Part shown: one piece after another, positions 1 to 6,946 of the stretch
Layout: every line of letters starts with the position of its first letter
How positions within the stretch are numbered: position 1 is the first letter of the stretch
Assembly: GCA_029939595.1 (NCBI GenBank)
Contig: JAOZSQ010000042.1
Coordinates: forward strand, 1 to 17,945
Direction: 5' to 3'
DNA length: 17,945 nt
Source: EX4572-165 sp002254885
GTDB lineage: Archaea; Thermoplasmatota; E2; DHVEG-1
Notes under the pieces: generated by a model
Told to the model about the DNA's origin: nothing
Databases searched by the model: none
The model's input: the letters and a program-made list of their open reading frames with translations, nothing else
Program-made: the position numbers and the translations under genes

Positions 1-96
1 TACGATTCATCAAATAACTCAAACATTCAAAAATCAATAAGGTCATCTACTGTTGTTTATAATGAATACTTAAATATAATGAAATCATATTTCTAA
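1..96 (+). CDS. 3' end of an unidentified gene (partial)
   Basis: The first reading frame is open from base 1 to a TAA at 94-96 and gives 31 residues ending in LNIMKSYF. The residues are mixed polar and hydrophobic, as in an ordinary protein tail, but no family can be recognised from so little. The next gene starts 9 bases after this stop in the same frame, so the two could be cotranscribed. However, a TATA-like box lies inside this tail. An open frame this short in AT-rich DNA could also be chance. Confidence 0.4.
   Translation, partial: YDSSNNSNIQKSIRSSTVVYNEYLNIMKSYF
70..78 (+). promoter_or_regulatory. TATA-like box for the transglutaminase-like gene
   Basis: TTAAATATA is centred about 32 bases before the ATG at 106, roughly where an archaeal TATA box would sit for a leaderless or near-leaderless transcript. 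It was found by eye in AT-rich DNA, so support is modest. Confidence 0.35.
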
Positions 97-105
97 TTGA
101 TCCAA

Positions 106-1077
106 ATGACTTCTTTACAAGAAATGAAAGATAGAGATTACATCCCAAATAGAACATATCTTAGAATGATTGTAAAAGGCGCTTTTTCATTTATCTATAT
201 TTTGATAACGAATCTGAGTGATTTGAAAAAAATTACAGCTTCCACATCATCAGAAAAATTATATAAAAGACCATCTAGAAAATATGACATTCCAAAATAT
301 AAAGAAGGAATGAAATATTGCGATTCAAATGAAAAATATTTACGTCCAACACTATGGTGTAATAATAAAAGTAAACAGGTTATAGCACTTGCAAATAAGC
401 TAGGTGCATACCAGAAATCAGACCAAGAATTTGCAGAAGCAGCGTTTGATTGGGTAAAACGAAACATTACATTAGAAGTCATTGATATGGATTCAATTGA
501 CGATACCTTAGAACGTGGGACTGGAAGTTGCATTCATATTAATTCTGTTGTTGCTGCACTTTGTCGGTGTGCTGGTATTAAAGTTCGATATAAACTTTTT
601 TCAGCAATAACAAGTCAAGCAACATACGAAAACATGTTTGATGCTATGGCAAGAAAATGGTATGATGCATTGGGATATTTCTCCATAGAAGGAGATGTTG
701 AACTTTTTATTGATAACAAATGGGTTGTTGCTCATGCTGGACCAACACCTGAACGACAAGCCGCAATGAATGTTCCAATAACAAACGTTGGTGAGGAATC
801 AATTGGAGTTTGGTTTGATGCAATTCCCGGAACAATTTTTTATTCTGAATCAGTGCCATATGGCTTTGGACTAACCGTAAAATTATTGACAAAAATTGCA
901 GCTGGAACCGTTGATGCAATGAATGCAAACACACTATCCATGATTAAAAAAGGAAAAAAAATACTTGAAGAAACTGGTGGTGAAAAAGCATATGATACCA
1001 AGATTCGAGAGAATTTCTCTCCAACTTTTCCAAAAGTTTCTTTAACCGCTCATCGAAAAATCGTATTTGAAAAATGA
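106..1077 (+). CDS. Divergent transglutaminase-like protein
   Basis: This is a 323-residue protein if it starts at the ATG at 106. The frame opens at a TTG at 97, but the ATG fits the TATA box and no Shine-Dalgarno site is seen. Residues about 138-164 (GTGSC, then AALCRCAGIKVRY) match the catalytic-Cys segment of the transglutaminase/protease-like fold, with C142 as the candidate nucleophile. About 50 residues later, VELFIDNKWV matches the strand pair that normally carries the His and Asp of the triad. By eye the His position holds Glu (about 195) and the Asp position holds His (about 210). The protein may therefore use a changed triad or be inactive. The hydrophobic stretch at about 20-37 could be a membrane helix. 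The substrate is unknown. It may act as a protease-like, amidase-like or binding protein. Confidence 0.6.
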   Translation: MTSLQEMKDRDYIPNRTYLRMIVKGAFSFIYILITNLSDLKKITASTSSEKLYKRPSRKYDIPKYKEGMKYCDSNEKYLRPTLWCNNKSKQVIALANKLGAYQKSDQEFAEAAFDWVKRNITLEVIDMDSIDDTLERGTGSCIHINSVVAALCRCAGIKVRYKLFSAITSQATYENMFDAMARKWYDALGYFSIEGDVELFIDNKWVVAHAGPTPERQAAMNVPITNVGEESIGVWFDAIPGTIFYSESVPYGFGLTVKLLTKIAAGTVDAMNANTLSMIKKGKKILEETGGEKAYDTKIRENFSPTFPKVSLTAHRKIVFEK

Positions 1078-1087
1078 TAGTTACGAA

Positions 1088-1129
1088 CCAATGACCCCGC
1101 TTTGAAAAAACGGGGTCTCTAAACATTGG
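1088..1129 (+). repeat. IS200 left-end hairpin
   Basis: CCAATG (1088-1093) pairs with CATTGG (1124-1129), and GACCCCG (1093-1099) with CGGGGTC (1111-1117), leaving an A-rich loop. The strong inner stem is likely the structure recognised by the Y1 transposase. It could also end transcription of the upstream gene. Confidence 0.65.
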
Positions 1130-1233
1130 ATCGTTTTTAAAATCAGAGTTTTTAACGACTGTTCTTCGAACAATCCTTTCTGTAAAAGAACAAACGCAAG
1201 AGAAAAACATAAACTTTTCCCACCCCAGTGGTC

Positions 1234-1249
1234 GCAAAACAAGTTTTGC
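1234..1249 (+). repeat. Hairpin in the transposase leader
   Basis: GCAAAAC and GTTTTGC form a perfect 7-bp stem around an AA spacer. IS200 elements are known for structured leaders that limit transposase expression, and this stem lies about 90 bases before tnpA. Confidence 0.45.
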
Positions 1250-1296
1250 TAAAAGTCTATTGTTTTCTCTTGCTAAAAAAGTTCTTTTCCTTCATT

Positions 1297-1326
1297 AGCG
1301 GCGGCAAAAAATACGTCGCTTGGAGG
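1297..1326 (+). promoter_or_regulatory. Ribosome binding site beside a stem, tnpA leader
   Basis: AGCGGCG (1297-1303) pairs with CGTCGCT (1314-1320), with one G-U pair. The stem ends one base before GGAGG (1322-1326), which lies 9 bases before the tnpA ATG at 1336. The strong Shine-Dalgarno site fixes the start. The adjoining stem could modulate access to it, as in classical IS200 leaders (inference). Confidence 0.5.
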
Positions 1327-1816
1327 AAACAAAATATGAAAAAAACAACCACAAATTGGAATGCTGTTAACGACATTATTAGCAAATATAAAAGCAAAGA
1401 AACCGATCCGAAAAAACACTTTCGATTTGGAAAACTTGAGTGCTATGAACTAGCAAAAGTACGTTCAACAAGGCATGCAAAATACAATATCAACTACCAT
1501 TTCGTTTGGATTCCAAAGACAAGATCAAAAGTTGTTCAAGATTGAATCGCAAGAGTTGTAAAAAATGTTGCTATACAGGTATGTAAAAAAAATGGTTGGA
1601 CGCCCCTTGCAATGGAAGTCATGCCAGAACATGTACACTTATTTTTAAGTGCACCACCAAAATGGGCACCTGCAGACATTATCAAGAGGATCAAAGGAAA
1701 TGTCTCAAGGCAAGTTCGCTTACTGTTCAAAGAGTTCAAGGAATATAGGAAAAAGGAACTATGGGCAGACTCATATTACTGCGGTACCGCAGGACATATT
1801 TCTCAAGAACAAGTGA

Positions 1817-1822
1817 TTCGAT
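1817..1822. repeat. Target site duplication, left copy
   Basis: TTCGAT here is repeated exactly at 2099-2104, directly flanking the nested element. Joining the flanks through one copy restores the transposase reading frame, which confirms that it arose by insertion. Confidence 0.85.
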
Positions 1823-2098
1823 CCTAACTTCCGCATTTTTAGGCGCAGGAATCGGATTTTTCTAAAATCTCTTTATGCATTTTAATGATCTCTATATGTG
1901 TTGACTCTACATTTTAAAACCAAATTCCTTTAATTATTTTCAAATTTTAAGTGCTTATAAAATAAGCACATAAACCGGGCATCAACATTTCTATTGAGGG
2001 CGCCAAAAGATAGGTGATCCCATAAGAGAAATTGGAAAGTTAAGGGACAAAAATAATTTTATTAGTCTTGTTATGTGCTTAAAATTTTGGAAGTTAGG
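1823..2098. mobile_element. 276-bp MITE-like element inside tnpA
   Basis: The element begins CCTAACTTCC and ends GGAAGTTAGG, a perfect 10-bp terminal inverted repeat. Weaker pairing extends the match to about 24 bp (roughly 19 of 24). TTCGAT flanks both sides. It has no open frame long enough for a transposase, so it would need to be mobilised in trans by a cut-and-paste enzyme. GTGCTTAT/ATAAGCAC (1951-1969) is a perfect internal 8-bp hairpin with an AAA loop. The bases around it (about 1941-1975) resemble an inverted copy of the element's right end, interrupted by about 15 bases. The IS family of the parent could not be assigned from end sequence or duplication length. Confidence 0.85.
1951..1969. 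repeat. Perfect internal hairpin of the MITE
   Basis: GTGCTTAT, an AAA loop, then ATAAGCAC. It lies close to the middle of the element and may be a leftover from internal rearrangement of the parent transposon. Confidence 0.6.
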
Positions 2099-2104
2099 TT
2101 CGAT
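2099..2104. repeat. Target site duplication, right copy
   Basis: Second copy of TTCGAT. Transposase coding sequence resumes immediately after it with ATATTGCTGAACAG (the RYIAEQ segment). Confidence 0.85.
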
Positions 2105-2179
2105 ATATTGCTGAACAGGATAAAGCATTAACTGATATACAACCCTTCAGTTATTCCATATTTGACAAAAAACAGAAGA

Positions 2180-2204
2180 CATTAGCTGACTTCATCAGCT
2201 AATG
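2180..2204. repeat. Hairpin over the tnpA stop codon
   Basis: CATTAGCTGA and TCAGCTAATG form a perfect 10-bp stem with a 5-base loop. The tnpA TAA lies in its right arm. It could be a terminator or part of the right-end structure of the insertion sequence. Confidence 0.6.
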
Positions 2205-2209
2205 CAAAT

Positions 2210-2230
2210 CTCCGTTTTAAAGAAACGGAG
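2210..2230 (+). repeat. IS200 right-end hairpin
   Basis: CTCCGTTT and AAACGGAG form a perfect 8-bp stem around TAAAG. The flanking pattern (CGGAGTCT) resembles the left-end hairpin (CGGGGTCT), as expected for two ends recognised by the same Y1 transposase. Confidence 0.7.
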
Positions 2231-2250
2231 TCTTACGATATTTGATAAGT

Positions 2251-3138
2251 TTAATGAACAGGTTTTGAGATATATTGCATACCTTTCTCAGTTATTTTTA
2301 CAACATCAACATCAACATATTCTAAAAATCCAAGATTCATTAATCTTTTTATCATATGTTCAAGATCATCTTCGTTAATCTGAAGTATCGACAATACAGT
2401 ATCAATATCAACATCTTTTGACTTAAGAAGCTGTAACAAATCAAATTCTTTCTGATATCGTTCTGTTTGGACTTGGAATTCACCATCAAAATTCTCAACA
2501 TCATCAATTCCTGTGATTCTTTCAATATGTTCCTGAATAATTGCATCAAGGTTCAGTTTGTCTAAAATCCCCTCCTCGTTATTGTAAAGAATACATACAT
2601 TATTGTGGTCATCATATTTCCAGTTTGATACATCAGACCAAGAATATCCAAGCACACTTGCATCACCTACAATGTTTTCTTTCTCTTTTTTCTGTAAATA
2701 TGCATGTTTTTGTTCCATAGATAAGATGCTTAAATCTACCCCATAATCCTCTAATGTTTTTATTGTATCTATTCCTGCAAATTCTTTGAATTCTTTTATG
2801 AAATAGAGACCTCCTTTGTCTTGTAAATCCATATGAATAATACGGATCGCTGTTTCAATTGCTTTAAAAACATAGGCAGAATCAAAAGAATCAATATCAA
2901 CTGAAACATTTACTAGACACTGATTATTTTCATCCTTAAATTGAACATATTGTAAAAATTGAAAACGATCTTTTAATGTTTTCATTAATGTTTCCATTAC
3001 TTTTTCTGCAAAATGCGTTGATGTTCTTCTTGCAGCAATATTATTAAGTGCTTCTAATGAGTTTTTTATAACTTCTGAATTTTTCATCTCCATTTGCATT
3101 CTCCATGTGTCTTTTGCTTTCAGATTCATAGTAATCAT
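2251..3138 (-). CDS. Winged-helix protein paired with the histidine kinase
   Basis: This 295-residue soluble protein has no signal peptide or membrane helix. Residues about 228-292 look like a winged helix: QKEFDLLQLLKSKDVDIDTV, then helices ending in MIKRLMNLGFLEY and a wing VDVVKITEKGMQYI. The N-terminal half (about 20-150) is an unrecognised alpha/beta domain. It includes a Ser/Thr-rich ARRTSTHFAEKVMETL helix, a DIDSFDSAYVFKAIETAIRIIHMDL stretch and an acidic region. The gene follows the kinase by 29 bases on the same strand, so it may be its output. It lacks a recognisable receiver domain. A TATA-like TTTATATATTT at about 3152-3162 lies in that gap, so it may also have its own promoter. 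An alternative start is the ATG at 3093, preceded by GGAGA. DNA binding is inferred. Confidence 0.65.
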   Translation of the reverse strand: MITMNLKAKDTWRMQMEMKNSEVIKNSLEALNNIAARRTSTHFAEKVMETLMKTLKDRFQFLQYVQFKDENNQCLVNVSVDIDSFDSAYVFKAIETAIRIIHMDLQDKGGLYFIKEFKEFAGIDTIKTLEDYGVDLSILSMEQKHAYLQKKEKENIVGDASVLGYSWSDVSNWKYDDHNNVCILYNNEEGILDKLNLDAIIQEHIERITGIDDVENFDGEFQVQTERYQKEFDLLQLLKSKDVDIDTVLSILQINEDDLEHMIKRLMNLGFLEYVDVDVVKITEKGMQYISKPVH

Positions 3139-3167
3139 TCTACTTTGATTTCAAATATATAAATACA

Positions 3168-5246
3168 TTAAACATTGTTGTTTGACTTATTGATTTCCTT
3201 TGATTTTAGTAATGTAAAATAAAATGTAGAACCTTTCCTCATACCTGGGCTTTCTACCCAAATTGCCCCACCATGTTTTTCAATAATTTTTTTTGTAATC
3301 GTTAATCCAAGGCCTGTTGAATCAAGATGATGTCTAGATTCGTCTACCTTATAAAATTCATCAAAAATGTGGTCACATTGTTCTTTGGTCATCCCAATTC
3401 CAGTATCTTTAACTGAAACAAGAACTTCATCATCTTTTTCTTTTGCATCTATAATTATTGATCCATTAGTTTTTTGCATATATTTAATTGCATTTGTTAT
3501 TAAGTTATTGAATACTTCTTGTAACCTAAGAGCATTTGCAGATATTTCAATATCCTCTTTAACCTTATTATCTATGATAATATTATTTTCAGAAAACAAT
3601 GTTTGATTATTTTCTAGACTCCGAGTAACAACATTCTTAAGATTGATATTCTGAAATTTTAATTCTAATGTTTCTGAATTAATTTTTGCTAAATCAATAG
3701 TTTTGATCACAAGTTCTTTCATGAAATGAACGTTTTGAATAACTATATCAATTGATTTTATATCTGCATCAGTTTCCAAGGATTTTTTTAGAATTGGTAG
3801 GAGAACATACATTGGTGTTAATGGGGTTTTCAAATCATGACTTAATTGATTAATGAAACCATCTTTTTGGTTGATTAAACTCCTAATTTTCTTAGTTCTC
3901 TCCTTCACCTCTTTTTCCAAGTTTTTATTTAATAATGAGAGTTGATCACGGGTTGATTGTAACTCTTGGTTCATTAAAAGAAGTGTTTCTGAATCTTTTT
4001 TAATTTTTTTCTCTGCATCCTTTCTTTCAGTGATGTCAATTACAGTACCTGCTGCAAACTGATTATTTGAATATGAATCTTTGATAACAGTCGCAGTCAT
4101 CAATAAAGGAAAAAATGACTGGTTTTTTTTCAAGTGCCACAGTTCTTTTCCGACGATATGTCCATTTGAATTTAGTTCTGAGATAACATCATCAAAATCA
4201 TGTTGTTTTTCATTTGAATAAAACATCTTTAAATTTTTTCCAAGAAGATCTGATATCGTATGTCCATGCATTTCTGCAAATGAGGTATTCACATAGAGAA
4301 TTGTACCTTCAAGATCATAAAGAATTGAACCGTAATCTGCTTTATCTGAAATTGTCTTGAATTTTCGGAATTTTTTTTCTAATCGTTTCTGTTTTGTTAT
4401 ATCCACAAATGATGACATAATACATAATGGATTATCAAAATCATCTTTGACTATGCTTGCAGACATTTGAACTTGGAATAATCTACCCGTCTTTCCCTTT
4501 GCAACAACTTCACCAAGCCAACCATCGTTTTTAATGATCTCATCCATTATCTCAAAATATTCCCCACCTTTTTTCCAAAGAGAATACACAGGTTTACCAA
4601 TTACTCTTCTTTCAGAATCAAAACCCCACATCCCTAAAAATGATGGATTGACATAAGTAATTTTACCAGCCAAATCTGTAAGAATGATAGCATTGATTGA
4701 TGATAATAGAGCATTTTCTTTAATGCGGAGATCTTCTTGGATATCTTTTCGGTTTGAAATTTCTTCTTTTATTGCAAAATAATATTTTATCTTCTTTGTT
4801 TGATCCATAATTGGTGTAATAGCTGCTTGTTCCCAATAGACCGTTCCATCTTTTTTTTTATTAAGAAACTCTCCTGTCCAAATGTGGCCTTTTGAGATGT
4901 TACCCCATAATTTTTCATAAAATGCATTTGGATGATTGTCAGATTTTAGTATTCGCGGATTTTCTCCAAGAACCTCTGATGGCTCATAACCTGTTGTTTT
5001 TGTGAATTGTTGATTAACATAAATTATAGTACCAAATGCATCAGTAATAACAACTATTGTATTCGATTCATTTGCAACTTCCATTAATGATTTGATGGTA
5101 TGATTTTCAATTTCATCTCCATTGCAATCCCTAGTTATTGAAATATCATCAAACATTTTTTTATTTACCATTGAATTTGAATTATTTGATTGTAGTTGTT
5201 CTTGAATTCGCAAATCTTTTACGATTTCAGGTTCATCTTCTCTCAT
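3168..5246 (-). CDS. Soluble PAS-PAS-PAS histidine kinase
   Basis: This is a 692-residue sensor kinase. Three PAS domains lie at about 52-165, 175-288 and 293-410, each ending near a PAC-like strand with I(T/S)xRKD or DITKQK. A coiled coil (about 410-460) leads to a HisKA dimerisation helix with LSHDLKTPLTP, whose H470 is the likely autophosphorylated residue. The ATPase domain (about 570-682) shows an N box (NNLITNAIKY), G1 (DTGIGM), F box (FDEFYK) and G2 (GLGLTI), so it should be active. No membrane segment is present, so it should sense a cytoplasmic signal such as redox state or a bound small ligand. The cofactor cannot be read from sequence. No receiver domain is fused or adjacent, and the next gene encodes a winged-helix protein. 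Hybrid wiring to a remote response regulator is the main alternative. Confidence 0.92.
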   Translation of the reverse strand: MREDEPEIVKDLRIQEQLQSNNSNSMVNKKMFDDISITRDCNGDEIENHTIKSLMEVANESNTIVVITDAFGTIIYVNQQFTKTTGYEPSEVLGENPRILKSDNHPNAFYEKLWGNISKGHIWTGEFLNKKKDGTVYWEQAAITPIMDQTKKIKYYFAIKEEISNRKDIQEDLRIKENALLSSINAIILTDLAGKITYVNPSFLGMWGFDSERRVIGKPVYSLWKKGGEYFEIMDEIIKNDGWLGEVVAKGKTGRLFQVQMSASIVKDDFDNPLCIMSSFVDITKQKRLEKKFRKFKTISDKADYGSILYDLEGTILYVNTSFAEMHGHTISDLLGKNLKMFYSNEKQHDFDDVISELNSNGHIVGKELWHLKKNQSFFPLLMTATVIKDSYSNNQFAAGTVIDITERKDAEKKIKKDSETLLLMNQELQSTRDQLSLLNKNLEKEVKERTKKIRSLINQKDGFINQLSHDLKTPLTPMYVLLPILKKSLETDADIKSIDIVIQNVHFMKELVIKTIDLAKINSETLELKFQNINLKNVVTRSLENNQTLFSENNIIIDNKVKEDIEISANALRLQEVFNNLITNAIKYMQKTNGSIIIDAKEKDDEVLVSVKDTGIGMTKEQCDHIFDEFYKVDESRHHLDSTGLGLTITKKIIEKHGGAIWVESPGMRKGSTFYFTLLKSKEINKSNNNV

Positions 5247-5713
5247 TATTCATCACAATATTTGTTCCATAGTTGAATAGCAAGAATAAACATCAATGAA
5301 TTATTTTTAAATAACAAAATATTTCCATATTATGTTATTAGTCCATCCTATCCTTTCTTATTTTTAAATTAAATTAATATTTATATCAACATCGGAAAAA
5401 ATCAACTTGAAATATTTCGCAAATTTTTTATATGATGACAAAAAGTAATTTAGTGTAAAATGAGAGGTCAGCCGATTATCATATCATTTTTCTATTGGTC
5501 AATTTTTAATTTAAATATATTCACAACCTACATTCCTTAATGTACTAGAAATTGATCTTTGATTATCTAAAATTGTATGAATATACTTCAATCATTTCCA
5601 CAAAATTACCCGCCTATAAAAAATAGAAAAGTATTTTTTTAACTATGGAATTTTAGAGTTACAAAACTATGAAGTTTTTGAAGTTATATAATGAAAAAAA
5701 ATAAAAAATGTGT
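5247..5713. other. AT-rich intergenic region upstream of the kinase
   Basis: About 470 bases hold no convincing gene. The longest plus-strand frames found by eye are under 30 codons and have no recognisable motif. Kinase promoter elements must lie at the left edge. A TTTAAAAATAAT tract (minus strand) is about 60-70 bases before the kinase ATG and is the best TATA candidate. Confidence 0.5.
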
Positions 5714-5749
5714 TGGGTGGATTAAATTTAATTAACCCATTTTTTTTTA
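5714..5749. terminator. Bidirectional stem and T-tract terminator
   Basis: TGGGT at 5714-5718 pairs with ACCCA at 5735-5739, and the inner ATTAAA/TTTAAT extends the pairing with a two-base mismatch. A run of nine T follows on the plus strand. A/T-rich DNA on the other side gives a T-rich tract on the minus strand. It lies 40 bases beyond the stop of the surface-protein gene and probably ends its transcript. Confidence 0.55.
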
Positions 5750-5779
5750 AAAATTATTATTGATTATTTTAGTTTAAAT

Positions 5780-6508
5780 CTACTTTTGTTTATTGTGTTT
5801 TCTTTTTTGTTTTGAATGTGTCTTATTGTTGTTTTTTGGATGTTTAAATGATGTACGATTATTTGCAATATACAAGCCACCTACAATAATACCAGCTCCA
5901 ACTAAAGAATTTTTAATAAAAGATAAAGCACCATTCATTTCGCTTAGCTGTGTTTTAAGGTTATCAATTTCTTCACTTTGATTGGTAAGCGTGGCATTAG
6001 TTTCATTCTTAAATGCAATATAATCCTCTTCAAAAGCAAAAACTGAATCTCTTAACGTATATAGTTTTGAATAAATATCATTTATTGAGTTATTATGTAT
6101 AATAATTACCTTGGAGTGATTATCAATCATCCAACTATTGCCATAGATTGCCTTATCATTATTTGATGCGTAGCTGTATGCCATTCCAGCAAAACCATAA
6201 GCATCACTGGCTAACTCATTTGTTGATGCTAATCTATTACTTAAACTATTAAGAGCATCCCACGTGTCATTAAATCCACCAAGAGCATACCAAATATCTT
6301 CAAATTCCCCTTTTACTTCAATTCCATCAATCCAGTATGACACATTTCCACCAGCAGAACTATTAATTGTTGCTGTGAGATTTCCTTCGGTTATCAATAC
6401 AATATCGACACTCGAATCAGCAGCTAAAGTTGTTTTAGGAATAAATGCTATCAATGAAAAAACAGCGATTAATGCAATTATTCCAATTGACTTAATTTTT
6501 TTATTCAT
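5780..6508 (-). CDS. Surface-anchored protein of unknown function
   Basis: The product is 242 residues. The ATG at 6508 is preferred over a GTG at 6517 because that GTG is part of the AGGTGA ribosome binding site, 5 bases before the ATG. A Sec signal peptide (residues 1-29, ending TTLA|AD) is followed by a short beta-rich part (about 33-70), a helical region (about 80-115) and a coiled-coil-like segment (about 150-195). One membrane helix (about 197-216, VGAGIIVGGLYIA) and a Lys/Asn-rich tail follow. The topology predicts an extracellular body anchored at the C terminus with a basic cytoplasmic tail. At least six NxS/T sequons (for example NLT, NVS, NET, NAT, NQS) suit archaeal S-layer-type glycosylation. 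I do not recognise the family. The neighbouring gene is also secreted and uses the same ribosome site. Confidence 0.75.
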   Translation of the reverse strand: MNKKIKSIGIIALIAVFSLIAFIPKTTLAADSSVDIVLITEGNLTATINSSAGGNVSYWIDGIEVKGEFEDIWYALGGFNDTWDALNSLSNRLASTNELASDAYGFAGMAYSYASNNDKAIYGNSWMIDNHSKVIIIHNNSINDIYSKLYTLRDSVFAFEEDYIAFKNETNATLTNQSEEIDNLKTQLSEMNGALSFIKNSLVGAGIIVGGLYIANNRTSFKHPKNNNKTHSKQKRKHNKQK

Positions 6509-6542
6509 CTTTTTCACCTATTCCTCTGTTTTCTATTTTATC

Positions 6543-6551
6543 TTTATAAAG
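6543..6551 (-). promoter_or_regulatory. TATA-like box of the surface-protein gene
   Basis: TTTATAAAG on the minus strand is about 26 bases before the AGGTGA site. This implies a leader of only about 13 bases. Confidence 0.45.
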
Positions 6552-6630
6552 GCTTATTGTACATGTCTTAACAGGTTTCTTTACGGTAATTGCCTAAAAA
6601 ATTGAATTGTTTATTTAAATGGAATATTTC

Positions 6631-6900
6631 ATGTTATTATCTAAAAACAAGGATAATATTTTATTTAAACAACTTGAAAATTTCTTGTATTTATTCTCTT
6701 TTGAAATAGCCATATTTTTGATTGACCAATATAAATACTCAAAATTTAGACATTCATTAAAGAATAAAATATCTGGAATGGATCATTATTAAAAGGAATG
6801 CAATAAAAGAAATAGAAGACATAATGTTGATTTTAACGATATAAAAAAATCAATTACAGATAAGAAAATAACCCTAAAAATCAGTACAAAAAAGTGTTAA
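6631..6900 (+). pseudogene. Small open frame with one internal stop (doubtful)
   Basis: An ATG at 6631 opens a 53-codon frame rich in Phe, Lys and Asn (it includes FKQLENFLYLFSF and DQYKYSKFRHSLKNKISG) that stops at TAA 6790-6792. The same frame then stays open for 35 more codons (CNKRNRRHNVDFNDIKKSI) to TAA 6898-6900. Long stop-free frames are not expected often in DNA this rich in TAA, so this may be a decayed small gene. No family is recognised and no ribosome site is seen. Chance remains quite possible. Confidence 0.25.
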
Positions 6901-6946
6901 TAAAAAAAGAAGATGGGGGTGTATAATTAAACCCTATTGGTTATGT
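6901..6946 (-). terminator. T-rich terminator of the secreted-protein gene
   Basis: On the minus strand, after the stop at 6947, a weak GGGT/ACCC pairing is followed by a CTTCTTTTTTTATTA tract. A T-rich stretch is the usual archaeal termination signal. Confidence 0.4.

Larger units (their letters stand above)
1336..2202 (+). pseudogene. tnpA: IS200-family Y1 transposase TnpA, broken twice
   Basis: After removal of the nested element and one copy of its TTCGAT duplication, the gene reads 194 codons plus a TAA at 2200-2202. The product is a TnpA_IS200/REP-type transposase that cuts and joins single-stranded DNA ends. Visible landmarks are NINYHFVWIPKTR near the start, the HUH motif in EVMPEHVHLFLSAPPK, and the tyrosine segment SYYCGTAGHIS. 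The segment RYIAEQDK resumes after the insertion. The gene is broken by a TGA at 1543-1545 (codon 70), with no sign of a recoding signal, and by the 276-bp insertion at 1823-2098, which adds a stop after QEQVIRS. The N-terminal extension of about 45 residues before YELAKVRST is common in archaeal relatives. No active product is expected. Confidence 0.88.
1085..2236 (+). mobile_element. IS200-type insertion sequence, inactivated
   Basis: The element lies between the convergent transglutaminase-like and winged-helix genes. It carries a single Y1 (HUH) transposase gene and no tnpB, as in the IS200 group. Each end has a subterminal hairpin instead of inverted repeats: GACCCCG/CGGGGTC at 1093-1117 on the left and CTCCGTTT/AAACGGAG at 2210-2230 on the right. 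TTACGA occurs just outside the left hairpin (1081-1086) and just after the right one (2233-2238). I place the ends after TTAC at 1084 and at TTAC 2233-2236, which is an inference. A 276-bp element is nested inside. Confidence 0.7.

Noticed and set aside
1543..1545. The in-frame TGA of tnpA as a recoded selenocysteine codon.
   Set aside because: The position has no catalytic role in Y1 transposases, no recoding element is seen, and the gene is also split by another insertion, so decay is the simpler explanation.
1951..1969. The perfect hairpin as part of a CRISPR repeat.
   Set aside because: It occurs once, with no regularly spaced copies. No CRISPR array is seen anywhere in the window.
5493..6731. 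TATTGGTCAAT at 5493-5503 and its reverse complement at 6721-6731 flank the surface-protein gene.
   Set aside because: An 11-base inverted match over about 1.2 kb of AT-rich DNA is expected by chance, with no duplication or transposase nearby.
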